Positions 48,160 through 57,462 of a DNA stretch of 64,000 bases are shown here, piece by piece. Both the position numbers and the translations under genes were made by a program. Where the stretch lies: positions 434,001 through 498,000 of the forward strand of contig NZ_BAABFV010000002.1 of assembly GCF_039541235.1 (NCBI RefSeq), read 5' to 3'. Below the pieces are notes generated by a model. The model ran no database searches. It was not told where the DNA came from and saw only the letters and a program-made list of their open reading frames with translations. The stretch comes from Kangiella marina (lineage in GTDB: Bacteria > Pseudomonadota > Gammaproteobacteria > Enterobacterales > Kangiellaceae). Numbering within the stretch: position 1 is the first letter of the stretch; each line of letters opens with the position of its first letter.

Positions 48160-48755
48160 GTTCAGCGTTGGGCATAAAAAAGGTGGGCGTGGTCAATACC
48201 AAAGCGGGGAACCTTTTTAGTTTATTTGCTTGCTTGCGACGAATAGGTTTTGAGCCAATTACCGTGAACACCACGCAAGACCTCGAGCTTAATGAATTAT
48301 GTGCTCTGGTGATCCCGGGGCAGGGACGTTTTGGTCAGGTGATGAAACAGTTAAAGGCCACCAAGCTGGACCAAGCGATTCAAATGTGGAGCCAGCAGGG
48401 AAAGCCTTTATTGGGAATTTGTGTTGGCTTACAAGTCATGTTTGAGCAATCTGACGAAGACCCTGGTGTTGAAGGGTTAGCTTTGTTTGAAGGAAAAGTG
48501 ACGCGACTGCAAAGTCCTAAGCAGCCGATGGTTGGTTGGTGCCAACTCGATTCACAAGAAGCAAGATTTAAGAATCAGATTGTTTACTTCGTAAATAGTT
48601 ATGGCGTTAAGTCATCCCCTGTAGCTGTGGCTACGGTGACTTATGGGGAAGAGTTTGTTGCCGCCATTAATCAAGGCAATTTATGGGCCTTTCAATTTCA
48701 TCCCGAAAAGTCGGGGCCAATTGGCGAGGAGATGATTAAGCAATGTCTACGTTAA
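48156..48755 (+). CDS. hisH: Imidazole glycerol phosphate synthase, glutaminase subunit
   Basis: The 199-residue class I amidotransferase has the oxyanion strand segment LVIPGQGRFG near residue 50, the nucleophile in LLGICVGLQVMFEQS near 88 and the FQFHPEKSG His/Glu near 180. It delivers ammonia to HisF. It overlaps hisF by 13 bp. Confidence 0.96.
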   Translation: MSSALGIKKVGVVNTKAGNLFSLFACLRRIGFEPITVNTTQDLELNELCALVIPGQGRFGQVMKQLKATKLDQAIQMWSQQGKPLLGICVGLQVMFEQSDEDPGVEGLALFEGKVTRLQSPKQPMVGWCQLDSQEARFKNQIVYFVNSYGVKSSPVAVATVTYGEEFVAAINQGNLWAFQFHPEKSGPIGEEMIKQCLR

Positions 48756-49519
48756 ATCAACAAGTCGGACTGATACCTCGAGTGATTGTATGTCTCGATG
48801 TTGCCAATGGCCGTGTCGTCAAGGGGGTTAACTTTAAAGGGTTGGCTGATATGGGCGATCCTGTAGAGCTGGCTTTACGTTACCAAGAACAGGGCGCTGA
48901 TGAAATCGTCTTTTTAGACATTAAAGCAACTTTGGAAAATCGTGCCAATGCCCTCGAAACCGTCACTCGTGTGGCACAAAATTTATCCATACCTTTTACC
49001 GTAGGTGGCGGGTTGAATAATTATGACGACGTTGCACAGTTTTTAAATGCTGGGGCTGACAAGGTGGCGCTAAATTCTGCCGCTGTGAAAAATCCTTCAC
49101 TGATTAATCAAATAGCCGATGGCTTCGGTTCTCAGTGTGTGGTGGTGGCGATCGATGTGAATAAAGACGAGGTCGATGATTATGCGGTATACGTTAACGG
49201 CGGCCATGTTAAAACAGAAACCAATGCTTTTGACTGGTTTGCCGAGGTTGAGCAGCGAGGCGCTGGAGAAATTTTATTGACGGCAATGCACCGGGATGGC
49301 ACTGGCATCGGCTTTGATAATGAGCTGATGGCTCGTGTGGCAAAAGAGCGCAACATTCAAGTTATCGCCTCGGGTGGTGCATCCAATGCCGAACATTTTG
49401 TCGATACTTATCAGGCGGGCAGTGATGCAGCTTTAGCGGCAGGTATGTTTCATCGTGGTGAGTACTGTGTTGATGACGTAAAGCAAGCGCTCAAGAAACA
49501 GAATATATTAACTCGCTGA
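48743..49519 (+). CDS. hisF: Imidazole glycerol phosphate synthase, cyclase subunit
   Basis: The 258-residue TIM barrel has [20 protein letters not shown] near residue 12 (catalytic Asp of CLDV), FTVGGGL near 83, VVVAIDV near 133 (second Asp), [16 protein letters not shown] near 175 and VIASGGA near 203. The Ala-Met-His variation in place of the usual SMDRDG is noted. It is followed 24 bp later by hisA. Confidence 0.95.
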   Translation: MSTLNQQVGLIPRVIVCLDVANGRVVKGVNFKGLADMGDPVELALRYQEQGADEIVFLDIKATLENRANALETVTRVAQNLSIPFTVGGGLNNYDDVAQFLNAGADKVALNSAAVKNPSLINQIADGFGSQCVVVAIDVNKDEVDDYAVYVNGGHVKTETNAFDWFAEVEQRGAGEILLTAMHRDGTGIGFDNELMARVAKERNIQVIASGGASNAEHFVDTYQAGSDAALAAGMFHRGEYCVDDVKQALKKQNILTR

Positions 49520-49543
49520 GGCGAGTCTTAGGAGTGAAGTGAG

Positions 49544-50794
49544 ATGTTAATTCCAAGTATTGATTTATTAGACGGTAAAGCTGTGCAGTTGGAGCAGGGC
49601 AATCCTGATAGAAAGATTGTTGAAGAAGCCGATGTTTTTGGCTTACTTGAACGTTTTTCGCTTTTTGGTGAGGTGGCTATCATTGATTTAGATGCCGCAT
49701 TGGGACGAGGCAGCAATAAACAGCTGATCAAGCAACTCATCAAAAAATATCCGTGCCGAGTTGGCGGTGGTATCCGTGATTATGATACCGCACGCGAGTA
49801 TCTGTCGGCTGGCGCAAAGAAAGTGATTTTGGGTACTTCGTGTCGTTCTGACTTTGTGAAAAAGCTTCCAAGTTCGCAGCTGATATTTGCGATTGATGCA
49901 AAAGGTGATGACTGGGTGACGCATGGTTGGCAATCAACAGATACGGTGAAAGTACTCGATCTCATTCAAGAGATTCAAGGCAACTGTTCCGAGTTTTTGT
50001 ACACGCAGGTGCAAAAAGAGGGCATGCTGGGTGGTATTGATGAAAAAAGAATTCAGCAGGTGGTCAAGACTTCCAAAATTCCCGTCACCGTTGCTGGTGG
50101 CATCACCACATTGGACGACATTCAGTTCATCAATAAACTGGGGTCGAATAGCCAAATAGGAATGTCGGTGTATACCGGTCGCTTAAAGTTAGACGATGCG
50201 TTATTAAGCTGTGTTGATTTCGATAAAGCGCCACTAATGCCGACCATTGTGCAGGATGCGGAAACGGATCAAGTGTTGATGCTGGCGTACTCAACCAAAG
50301 AATCTTTACAGCAAGCTATGATCAAAAAAGCAGGGATTTATTATAGTCGCTCACGTCAGGAGTTGTGGCAGAAAGGCTTAACCAGCGGTAACATCCAAGA
50401 GCTCGTCAATATTGATTATGACTGTGACGGTGATACGTTACTGTTTAAGGTGAAGCAGTCTGGAAATGCTTGCCACTTCGAGCGCTATAGTTGTTTTGCG
50501 ACACAAAATCGCGGGTTCGATCTGAACGTTTTAGATCGTGTTTTCGAGCAGCGACTAGAGGATTTATCGAGTGGTGTCAACGGAAAGTCCTTTACTCAAA
50601 AGCTATTCGCGAGCGAAGATTTGCAAATCGAAAAGCTTAATGAAGAGTGCCAAGAATTGATCGAAGCGCGCGATAATGACGAGGTTCGCTGGGAAGCTGC
50701 GGACTTGATTTTCTTTGCGCTAGTTAATGCCAAAGCGAAAGGGGTGTCGGCAAACGAAATTATCAGTGAACTGGGGGCGCGTAATGCAGACTAA
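49544..50794 (+). CDS. hisA: HisA-HisI-HisE trifunctional fusion
   Basis: The 416-residue protein joins HisA and HisIE. Residues 1-225 are the HisA TIM barrel (IPSIDLLDGKAVQLEQG with Asp7, RVGGGIRDY, FAIDAKGDDW with Asp118, VTVAGGI), fairly divergent: the usual RDG after strand 6 reads KEG. Residues 229-330 are PRA-cyclohydrolase (LWQKGLTSGNIQELV, DCDGD at 293-297, Cys310-His311, Cys317). Residues 345-416 are PRA-pyrophosphatase (NEECQELIEA, RWEAADLIFFAL). It would thus do steps 2, 3 and 4. HisIE alone is common, but an upstream HisA fusion is rare to my knowledge. It overlaps hisD by 11 bp. Confidence 0.93.
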   Translation: MLIPSIDLLDGKAVQLEQGNPDRKIVEEADVFGLLERFSLFGEVAIIDLDAALGRGSNKQLIKQLIKKYPCRVGGGIRDYDTAREYLSAGAKKVILGTSCRSDFVKKLPSSQLIFAIDAKGDDWVTHGWQSTDTVKVLDLIQEIQGNCSEFLYTQVQKEGMLGGIDEKRIQQVVKTSKIPVTVAGGITTLDDIQFINKLGSNSQIGMSVYTGRLKLDDALLSCVDFDKAPLMPTIVQDAETDQVLMLAYSTKESLQQAMIKKAGIYYSRSRQELWQKGLTSGNIQELVNIDYDCDGDTLLFKVKQSGNACHFERYSCFATQNRGFDLNVLDRVFEQRLEDLSSGVNGKSFTQKLFASEDLQIEKLNEECQELIEARDNDEVRWEAADLIFFALVNAKAKGVSANEIISELGARNAD

Positions 50795-52010
50795 AAACGA
50801 TTCACAAATTACTCAGTGCTCTCAGTGGCAAAGAGAGTCGAGTAACAGTCAGTCTGATGTTGAGCCTAAGGTACGTCAACTTTTGGCAGAAATCGCACAG
50901 CAGGGCGACGAAAAGATTGAGCAGCTGAGCCAAGAGTTTGATGGTTTTTCGCCGCAATGGATTAAACTGAAACCTTATGATGAATACGGTTTAGAGGCGT
51001 CATTGGTTGATGCGATTACTTCTGCGGGTGAGCGCATTGAAGCATTTTCTCAGTTCCAGAGAGACAAGCTTACCGACAGTACCTATCTTGATGATTGCGG
51101 TGAGTTTGGGTTTCGTTATCAAGCGATTGAGCGGATTGGTGCTTATATTCCAGGCGGACGTTTTCCGTTGATTTCAACGGCACTGATGACCTTGATTCCA
51201 GCAAAGCTTGCAGGGTGCCAGTCGCGTATTGCTTGTTCGCCGTCAGATCATCCCGCGGTCTTAGCCGCAGCGAGTTTTGCAGGAGCAACCGGTTTCCTCA
51301 AAATCGGTGGTGTTCAAGCGATAGCTGCTTTGGCCTATGGCTATAAAGAGCTTGAGCCGGTTCAGATGGTCGTAGGCCCGGGTAACCAGTACGTTAATGC
51401 TGCAAAGCAAGGGCTAAGTCAGCAGGTACAAATTGATGCGGCGGCGGGGCCTAGCGAGTTGTTGATTTTAGCGGATGCCAACATCAATCAAGAGTGGGTT
51501 ATTGCCGATATGGCAGCACAAGCTGAGCATGATCCGCAGGCACAAAGCTTACTGATTAGCGATAGCCTTGAGCTTTTAGAGTCTGTAGAAATGGCCTTAG
51601 CGGCAGATGACGAGCTGGCTAAACTGCTAGAAGATAAACAAATTATCTTGCTGCTAGCAGATTCAACGGCGCAAATGATTGAGTTTAGTAACCGTTATGC
51701 GCCTGAGCACCTGCTATTGGCTGATCAGCGAATCAACCAAGATCTTTTAATCAATTTCGGTTCACTGTTTATTGGTGAAAACAGCGCTGTCGCCTATGGT
51801 GACTATTGCTCAGGTCCTAACCACACGTTACCTACTATGGGCACAGCCAACCGCTCTAGTGGTTTAAGTGTGTTGAGTTTTCTCAAAGTTCAATCGGTGC
51901 AAGCGGTGAGTGAGATAGGTCGGCAGAAGCTTTCAGATATTGGTCAGAAAATTGCCGAAGCGGAGCAATTGGTTTGGCATCAGAAGAGTATGACGGTAAG
52001 ATCCAGTTAA
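50784..52010 (+). CDS. hisD: Histidinol dehydrogenase
   Basis: This is the last step of histidine synthesis. The ATG at 50784 gives 408 residues; the frame opens earlier inside hisA-IE but has no conserved start there. It shows IGAYIPGGRFPLIST near residue 113, VGPGNQYVNAAKQGL near 195, QIDAAAGPSELLILAD near 216, AEHDPQAQSLL near 249 and ANRYAPEHLLL-like (SNRYAPEHLLL) near 305. The family zinc ligands Gln/His/Asp/His are within these segments. It is the last his gene, whereas in E. coli it is second. ispF starts 20 bp later. Confidence 0.95.
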   Translation: MQTKNDSQITQCSQWQRESSNSQSDVEPKVRQLLAEIAQQGDEKIEQLSQEFDGFSPQWIKLKPYDEYGLEASLVDAITSAGERIEAFSQFQRDKLTDSTYLDDCGEFGFRYQAIERIGAYIPGGRFPLISTALMTLIPAKLAGCQSRIACSPSDHPAVLAAASFAGATGFLKIGGVQAIAALAYGYKELEPVQMVVGPGNQYVNAAKQGLSQQVQIDAAAGPSELLILADANINQEWVIADMAAQAEHDPQAQSLLISDSLELLESVEMALAADDELAKLLEDKQIILLLADSTAQMIEFSNRYAPEHLLLADQRINQDLLINFGSLFIGENSAVAYGDYCSGPNHTLPTMGTANRSSGLSVLSFLKVQSVQAVSEIGRQKLSDIGQKIAEAEQLVWHQKSMTVRSS

Positions 52011-52030
52011 TTGAATAACTGGGTTTTGCT

Positions 52031-52510
52031 ATGTTTCGAATTGGTCACGGATACGATGTCCATAAATTTGGTGGTGATAAGCCTTTAATCTTAGGCGGCG
52101 TCTTGTTTGAGGGCGAGCAAGGCTTGCTTGCGCACTCGGATGGCGATGTTGTACTGCACGCCGTCTGTGATGCGCTACTTGGCGCTATTGCTAAAGGCGA
52201 TATTGGTCATCATTTTCCCGATAGCAGCGACGAGTTTGCTGGTGTGGATAGCAAAGAATTATTAAAGACAGTGATGCAACTGGTCAAAAAAGACGGATTC
52301 TCAATCGGAAATCTTGATGTGACCATTGTTGCTCAAGAGCCAAAAATGGCGGATAAGATCGAAGGCATGAAAGGCGTCATTTGTGCTGTGTGTGATGCTG
52401 ATTTTGAGCAGATAAACCTAAAAGCGACCACCACAGAAAAGCTCGGGTTTGTTGGTCGCAAAGAAGGTATTGCGGTTCATGCAGTCTGTTTGTTGCAGAA
52501 AGCCTCATGA
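52031..52510 (+). CDS. ispF: 2-C-methyl-D-erythritol 2,4-cyclodiphosphate synthase
   Basis: This is the MEP pathway cyclase. The 159-residue protein has the zinc site GYDVHKF (Asp, His), [21 protein letters not shown] near residue 37, [10 protein letters not shown] near 59 and [16 protein letters not shown] near 133. It lies 20 bp after hisD without a visible terminator and overlaps truD by ATGA. Confidence 0.97.
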   Translation: MFRIGHGYDVHKFGGDKPLILGGVLFEGEQGLLAHSDGDVVLHAVCDALLGAIAKGDIGHHFPDSSDEFAGVDSKELLKTVMQLVKKDGFSIGNLDVTIVAQEPKMADKIEGMKGVICAVCDADFEQINLKATTTEKLGFVGRKEGIAVHAVCLLQKAS

Positions 52511-53580
52511 GTAACTCAGAGAGTGTCGGGTTAGCGGCAACTCAGTGCTATGAGTGGAAGCGCTTGCATGGTGGGCCACTATCCACCGCCACCTTCAAGT
52601 CGCAAATGAGTGATTTCGTGGTAGAAGAGTCGCTTCGCTTTGAATTATCTGGCGAAGGTGCTCATCATTTTCTATATATCCAAAAGCAAAACGTGAACAC
52701 GGATATCGTGGTTCAAAAACTCAGACGCTTTGCCGATGTGAAGTCCACTGATATTGGGTATGCGGGTAAAAAAGACCGATTTGCTATCGCTCGGCAGTGG
52801 TTTAGTGTGCAGTTACCGTTATTAAGGACTATTGATTGGTCTGAGTTTAACGACGATGAAGTTACTGTGCTAGAGACTAGTCGCCACGATAAAAAGTTAA
52901 GAATTGGTGCTGTTAAATCGAACCACTTTAAGGTTCGATTAAAAGATCTTAATACGAATAAAGACAGCTTTGAGCAAAGACTCGATACGGTTGTAACGTC
53001 AGGTTTCCCGAATTATTTTGGTGAGCAGCGGTTTGGCAATGAGGGAGCGAACCTAACTCGTGGTATTGATTTATTGATCAATAACAAAAAGCTCAAAAAT
53101 CGTAATCTGCAAGGCCTGTTATTCTCAGCCGTGAGATCGTACCTTTTTAACCATGTCGTTTCCTGCCGGATCGAAAAAGGCTTATCATCACAATTGCTTG
53201 AGGGCGATTATATGATGTTAAGTGGTTCTGAGAAAGGATTTGTGGTGGAAGACTTAATCGCTGAACAAGAGCGCTTTGAGCAAAAAGATATCTTGCTGAC
53301 AGCGCCACTGGCAGGCTCAAGGTCTCAGTCGAAACATGAAGCGCAGTCTTTTGAGAGCGAGGTATTGTCTGACTACCAAGTGCTGATAGAAAAGCTTTCA
53401 AATAAACGCTTCAACGAAGAACGGCGAGCTGCAATGTGTTTTCCCCAAAATGTCACTTCAAACTGGCATAATGACACTGAGTTAACCTTATCTTTTGATT
53501 TGCCAAAAGGCGCTTTTGCGACCAGTTTTTTACGTGAGATTGTTTCGTTGGTCGAGAATAAGACGCCTTTCAATACATAA
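52507..53580 (+). CDS. truD: tRNA pseudouridine(13) synthase TruD
   Basis: The 357-residue protein has the TruD catalytic segment [17 protein letters not shown] near residue 83 (catalytic Asp), plus [12 protein letters not shown] near 165 and the TRUD insertion domain. The C-terminal [15 protein letters not shown] also fits the family. The ispF-truD-surE-pcm order is standard. Confidence 0.96.
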   Translation: MSNSESVGLAATQCYEWKRLHGGPLSTATFKSQMSDFVVEESLRFELSGEGAHHFLYIQKQNVNTDIVVQKLRRFADVKSTDIGYAGKKDRFAIARQWFSVQLPLLRTIDWSEFNDDEVTVLETSRHDKKLRIGAVKSNHFKVRLKDLNTNKDSFEQRLDTVVTSGFPNYFGEQRFGNEGANLTRGIDLLINNKKLKNRNLQGLLFSAVRSYLFNHVVSCRIEKGLSSQLLEGDYMMLSGSEKGFVVEDLIAEQERFEQKDILLTAPLAGSRSQSKHEAQSFESEVLSDYQVLIEKLSNKRFNEERRAAMCFPQNVTSNWHNDTELTLSFDLPKGAFATSFLREIVSLVENKTPFNT

Positions 53581-53588
53581 ATTACTAA

Positions 53589-54350
53589 ATGAGTCGTATG
53601 AAAATATTATTAAGTAACGATGACGGACACTTTGCCCCAGGAATTAGCACGCTATTTGACTACCTATCCAAAATAGCCGAAGTCACTACGGTCGCTCCCG
53701 ATAGAAATCGTAGCGGCGCCAGTAACTCACTTACTCTAGATAGGCCTATCCGCGTTAATGAAACGGAGCGAGGCTTTTACTCCGTAACAGGCACACCGAC
53801 CGATTGTGTCCATCTCGGTACGCACCACTTGATGCCAGAGCCGCCCGATATGGTTGTGGCTGGGATTAATACTGGCGCGAATCTTGGCGATGACACGCTC
53901 TACTCGGGAACGGTTGCTGCAGCGATGGAAGGTCGAGCGCTTGGCTACCCGGCAGTTGCTGTGTCGTTGGTGGGGCATAATTGCGAGCATTATGTGACCG
54001 CAGCTAAAGTGGCGGTTGAGATAATTAAAGGGCTCAAAGACCATCCGATGGAGAAAAACCGGGTGCTGAACATTAATGTGCCTGATCTTCCTTATGACGA
54101 ATTGAAAGGAATTAAATTAACGCGCTTGGGAAATCGCCACCGTGCTGATACTATAATTCCCGATAAAGATCCAAAAGGTCGTCCTGTTTATTGGTTGGGA
54201 CCGCTGCCTGAAGGCCAAGATATAGGGGAAGGCACTGATTTTCATGCGGTTTTAAATGGTTATGTCTCTGTGACCCCGATCAATGTCGATTTAACGGCAT
54301 ACAACAGTTTTGATGAGCTCGAGGGTTTTTTGAAAACTATCGATAACTAA
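53589..54350 (+). CDS. surE: 5'/3'-nucleotidase SurE
   Basis: This is a stationary-phase survival nucleotidase. The 253-residue protein has [14 protein letters not shown] (metal-binding Asp pair), [16 protein letters not shown] near residue 36, [12 protein letters not shown] near 64 and [24 protein letters not shown] near 93. The start may be 53589 or the in-frame ATG at 53598 (MKILLSND), which is closer to the family norm. Confidence 0.97.
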   Translation: MSRMKILLSNDDGHFAPGISTLFDYLSKIAEVTTVAPDRNRSGASNSLTLDRPIRVNETERGFYSVTGTPTDCVHLGTHHLMPEPPDMVVAGINTGANLGDDTLYSGTVAAAMEGRALGYPAVAVSLVGHNCEHYVTAAKVAVEIIKGLKDHPMEKNRVLNINVPDLPYDELKGIKLTRLGNRHRADTIIPDKDPKGRPVYWLGPLPEGQDIGEGTDFHAVLNGYVSVTPINVDLTAYNSFDELEGFLKTIDN

Positions 54351-54366
54351 TACAGATAATAAATAT

Positions 54367-55035
54367 ATGAATGCAACACACATTTCGGGAATTGGCATGA
54401 CATCTGCGCGAACGCGCACTCGCCTTGTGGAGCGGTTAAGAGCCGAAGGCATCAAGAACGAAGAACTATTAAAAATCATCGCGTTAACGCCTCGCCATTT
54501 GTTCATTGATGAAGGTTTGTCACATCGGGCTTATGAAGACACGGCTTTGCCAATCGGTATGGGGCAAACCATTTCGCAGCCCTATATCGTCGCTCGAATG
54601 ACCGAAATGTTGATGGAAACGGGTAGCATGAATAAGGTGCTGGAAATCGGTACTGGTTGTGGCTATCAAACCTCCATTTTAGCTAAAGTCGCTAAAACCG
54701 TATTTACCGTTGAACGTATTCGCGCGCTTCACATGCAGGCTCGCAAGACTTTGACCGGGATTGGTCAACATAACATCCAGTATTTATTTGCTGATGGCTT
54801 TAATGGCTGGCATCAGTATGCACCGTTTGACGGCATCATCGTCACGGCAGCGCCGCCGAGTATACCAGAGAAGCTGGTGAGCCAGTTGGCAGATGGTGGT
54901 CGCATGATGATACCGGTGGGTTCGACAGAAACATCGCAAGATTTAGTTCTTGTTCAGCGTAAGGGCACTAAGATAGAAGAAACCTTTATTGAGAAAGTGA
55001 AGTTTGTGCCATTAGTGAACGGTGTCGCTCGATGA
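54367..55035 (+). CDS. pcm: Protein-L-isoaspartate O-methyltransferase
   Basis: The 222-residue SAM-dependent repair enzyme has GIGMTSARTRTRLVERL, PRHLFIDEGLSHRAYEDTALPIG, QTISQPYIVARMTEML and the SAM loop VLEIGTGCGYQT. A shorter start at 54397 is possible. It overlaps the next gene by ATGA. Confidence 0.97.
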   Translation: MNATHISGIGMTSARTRTRLVERLRAEGIKNEELLKIIALTPRHLFIDEGLSHRAYEDTALPIGMGQTISQPYIVARMTEMLMETGSMNKVLEIGTGCGYQTSILAKVAKTVFTVERIRALHMQARKTLTGIGQHNIQYLFADGFNGWHQYAPFDGIIVTAAPPSIPEKLVSQLADGGRMMIPVGSTETSQDLVLVQRKGTKIEETFIEKVKFVPLVNGVAR

Positions 55036-55619
55036 AAATCTTTACCAAAATGTATGATGCTTGCCTGCGTTGGGCGCGTCATCAGTATGCCGTTTATATC
55101 TTAGGTTTTATCAGTTTTATTGAGTCGATCTTTTTCCCAATTCCAACTGCCGTGATGTTGGCGCCGATGGCGCTGGCAAAGCCAAATAGAGCTTTGTGGC
55201 TGGCTTTTGTAGCCACAGTGACATCGGTTCTTGGTGGTGTGGTGGCTTATGTTATTGGTGCCGTCGCTTTTGAGTCATGGGTTTTACCCTGGATAGTCGA
55301 GCTGGGTTACGAAGAAACTTACAAGCGAGCGCTAGATTGGTTTGCTGAATATGGTGTCTGGGTCGTTCTGGTCGCCGGTTTTTCGCCAGTGCCTTATAAA
55401 ATGTTTACGTTAACCGCTGGTGCTTTAGGCATGGCATTTGTCCCTTTCTTGATAGCTTCAATCATTGCCCGAAGCGCTCAATTTTTCCTCATCGGTGGAT
55501 TAGTGAAGTGGGGTGGGGAACAAATGGAGCATAAACTGCGTCAATATGTAGAGTGGATTGGCTGGGGCGTGCTTATTTTAGGCGTTTTAGCTTACGTTAT
55601 TTACAATATAGCCAATTGA
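55032..55619 (+). CDS. yqaA: YqaA family VTT-domain membrane protein
   Basis: The 195-residue inner-membrane protein has a DedA/VTT-like core: FISFIESIFFPIPTAVML near residue 25, GGVVAYVIGAVAFE near 70, and WVVLVAGFSPVPYKMFTLTAGALGM near 112. A C-terminal helix follows. COG1238 members lie between pcm and nlpD in several gammaproteobacteria. Function is unknown; VTT proteins in general are implicated in lipid scrambling. Confidence 0.88.
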   Translation: MKIFTKMYDACLRWARHQYAVYILGFISFIESIFFPIPTAVMLAPMALAKPNRALWLAFVATVTSVLGGVVAYVIGAVAFESWVLPWIVELGYEETYKRALDWFAEYGVWVVLVAGFSPVPYKMFTLTAGALGMAFVPFLIASIIARSAQFFLIGGLVKWGGEQMEHKLRQYVEWIGWGVLILGVLAYVIYNIAN

Positions 55620-55684
55620 TGGCTAAATAGTCTTACTTTTCAAAAGGTTGAGTTAAGCTTGTTGCGATAGGGATTAGCCGATTA

Positions 55685-56725
55685 ATGCAAAAAGAAACTA
55701 AAGACATCTTGAAACGCTCCGCGATTCGTTCCTTATGGATCGTTGCGATTGTCTTAGGTCTGTATTTATTGCAAGGCTGTGGTAATCCGCGATTGGCGCC
55801 AGTGGAAGAACGTAAGGCCACAGGTAATGGCGCGAGCTTACACAGTTTTTACCCCCCGACAGAAGTCGATAATAGCCAGCAGTTTTACATCGTTAAACCT
55901 GCCGACACCCTATACTCCATCGCTTTTCGCTATGGTTTTGACTATAAAGTGCTAGCGCAGGCCAATGATATCGATGCTACATTCACCATCTTTCCGGGAC
56001 AAAAGTTAGATTTAGAGAAGACTCGCCAATACGAGCAACGCCATGAAGTAGATACTTCTCGAGTTGCGCAGCGAGAGCCAGAGAATAATCCTATCAGTAG
56101 CCGAAGAGGCGTGCAGGAGGTCAGTCGAACGGCAGTAACCACGGTTGAGCGTCCTACGACTTCTACCCCTGTTGCAAAAGTAGACACTAGCGACAATAGA
56201 AGTCGTCATCAACCAGTGGCTAAGAGCAAACCGACTGAAAGCAAAAAGCCCCAGCCTAAACCTAAAAAGCCTGTTTCTCAGCCCAAAAAGGTTGAGGCCG
56301 TTAAAAAGAAGCCTGTAGCAAAAGCCGCGACAACCGAGAGCTTTACGAGTCGTCCGGTAAAATACTGGATGTGGCCAAATATGGGCAAAATTATCACTCG
56401 CTTCTCAGGCGGCAAAGGATCGCGTGGTATTGATATCGCGGGCAATATGGGTGAGCCAGTTAGAGCCGCAGCTCCGGGCCTCGTGGTTTATTCTGGACGA
56501 GGATTGCGTGGCTACGGCAATTTGATCATCGTAAAGCACAATAACGACTTCATCAGTGCTTACGCTCACAACAAGCGTTTACTGGTAAAAGAAAACGAAA
56601 TCATCAAAGCCGGTCAAAAGATTGCAGAAGTCGGTAGTTCTGACTCTGAAATTCCAAAACTTCACTTCGAAATTCGATTTAAGGGTAAGCCTGTGGATCC
56701 GTTGCGGTATCTGCCGAAACGCTAA
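55685..56725 (+). CDS. nlpD: Lipoprotein NlpD (LysM, degenerate LytM domain)
   Basis: The 346-residue outer-membrane lipoprotein has lipobox LLQGC (Cys32), a LysM domain (FYIVKPADTLYSIAFRYGF onward, residues 60-110) and a Pro/Lys-rich linker (about 130-220). The C-terminal M23/LytM domain reads RGIDIAG and YAHN, with the first zinc-binding His missing, as in E. coli NlpD. Like that protein it should activate AmiC rather than cut peptidoglycan. Usually rpoS follows; it does not here. Confidence 0.95.
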   Translation: MQKETKDILKRSAIRSLWIVAIVLGLYLLQGCGNPRLAPVEERKATGNGASLHSFYPPTEVDNSQQFYIVKPADTLYSIAFRYGFDYKVLAQANDIDATFTIFPGQKLDLEKTRQYEQRHEVDTSRVAQREPENNPISSRRGVQEVSRTAVTTVERPTTSTPVAKVDTSDNRSRHQPVAKSKPTESKKPQPKPKKPVSQPKKVEAVKKKPVAKAATTESFTSRPVKYWMWPNMGKIITRFSGGKGSRGIDIAGNMGEPVRAAAPGLVVYSGRGLRGYGNLIIVKHNNDFISAYAHNKRLLVKENEIIKAGQKIAEVGSSDSEIPKLHFEIRFKGKPVDPLRYLPKR

Positions 56726-56791
56726 TATCAGTTAATGTGAGCAAGGTATCATTATTCGATAAAGCCTTTTGGTTCTGGGTTATATTTAAGA

Positions 56792-56834
56792 TTGATTTAT
56801 AGTATTTTGTCCTTGTATTAAATCTTATAAGGAC
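56792..56834 (+). promoter_or_regulatory. Promoter and possible RBS hairpin of the amidase gene
   Basis: TTGATT (56792-56797), an 18-bp spacer and TATTAA (56816-56821) form a moderate promoter. GTCCTT (56809-56814) is the inverse of AAGGAC (56829-56834), which holds the ribosome site. If transcription starts upstream, the site could be masked. The two readings are alternatives. Confidence 0.4.
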
Positions 56835-56841
56835 ATGTTTA

Positions 56842-57462
56842 ATGGTTGATCAAAACGATGCCAAAATCGAATCAGGAAAATTGCTCCACTCTAAAGTCGA
56901 ACATAAGGTATATAAAGGCCTCCACAAAGGAGATATGAACTCACCAAAAGCAATTGTCGTTCATCAAACCGGCGCCGCTACCGCGCAACACACTTTTAAC
57001 TCATATACATCCTCTCCCCATGGTGCTCATTTCCTCATTAGCAAAACAGGTAAAATTTACCAAACAGCGCTTATCAATAAATACACTTACCATGTAGGAA
57101 AATTGCGTTCGCGCTGCATTGAAACAAATGACTGCTCTAAAGCTGAGCTAGCAAAAGCGAATGCTATTTATTTAAAGAAAGGCGAGTCGTATGGCATAAG
57201 AGTGAAAAAACTTCACAAGCATGAGCTTGGCAAGAATTACCCTGATAGATACCCCTCAAATACAGAGTCTATAGGGATCGAAATTGTAGGTGACCATTCG
57301 ACTAAAAACGGTTATGAAACCGTTAATGCTCTACAAAACACATCCTTGGAGTGGTTAGTGGCTCAGTTAAATAAACTTTTATGCCTCGAGGATAATGATG
57401 TGTATCGCCACCCAGAGGTGTCTTATAAACAATCATCAGAAGCGAGTTCAGCCAAATGGTAA
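56842..57462 (+). CDS. PGRP/AmpD-type N-acetylmuramoyl-L-alanine amidase, likely antibacterial effector
   Basis: The 206-residue protein is a single Amidase_2 domain without a signal peptide. IVVHQTG (His41), GAHFLISKTGKIYQ, TYHVGK (His84), SIGIEIVGDHS near residue 143, and YRHPEVSYKQSSEASSAKW at the end (His190, Glu200) are visible. Against AmpD, His41 and His190 match two zinc ligands; Glu200 sits where the Asp ligand is expected and Ser198 at the catalytic Lys. It overlaps a small lipoprotein gene by 7 bp. A cell-wall amidase lacking a Sec signal with a lipoprotein partner is the pattern of type VI amidase effectors and immunities. Export route is inferred; no secretion genes lie in the window. 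Confidence 0.78.
   Translation: MVDQNDAKIESGKLLHSKVEHKVYKGLHKGDMNSPKAIVVHQTGAATAQHTFNSYTSSPHGAHFLISKTGKIYQTALINKYTYHVGKLRSRCIETNDCSKAELAKANAIYLKKGESYGIRVKKLHKHELGKNYPDRYPSNTESIGIEIVGDHSTKNGYETVNALQNTSLEWLVAQLNKLLCLEDNDVYRHPEVSYKQSSEASSAKW

Noticed and set aside
56842-57462. Amidase considered as cytoplasmic AmpD (muropeptide recycling)
   Set aside because: The C-terminal ligand region differs from AmpD, and the overlapping lipoprotein points to a periplasmic target; AmpD remains an alternative.
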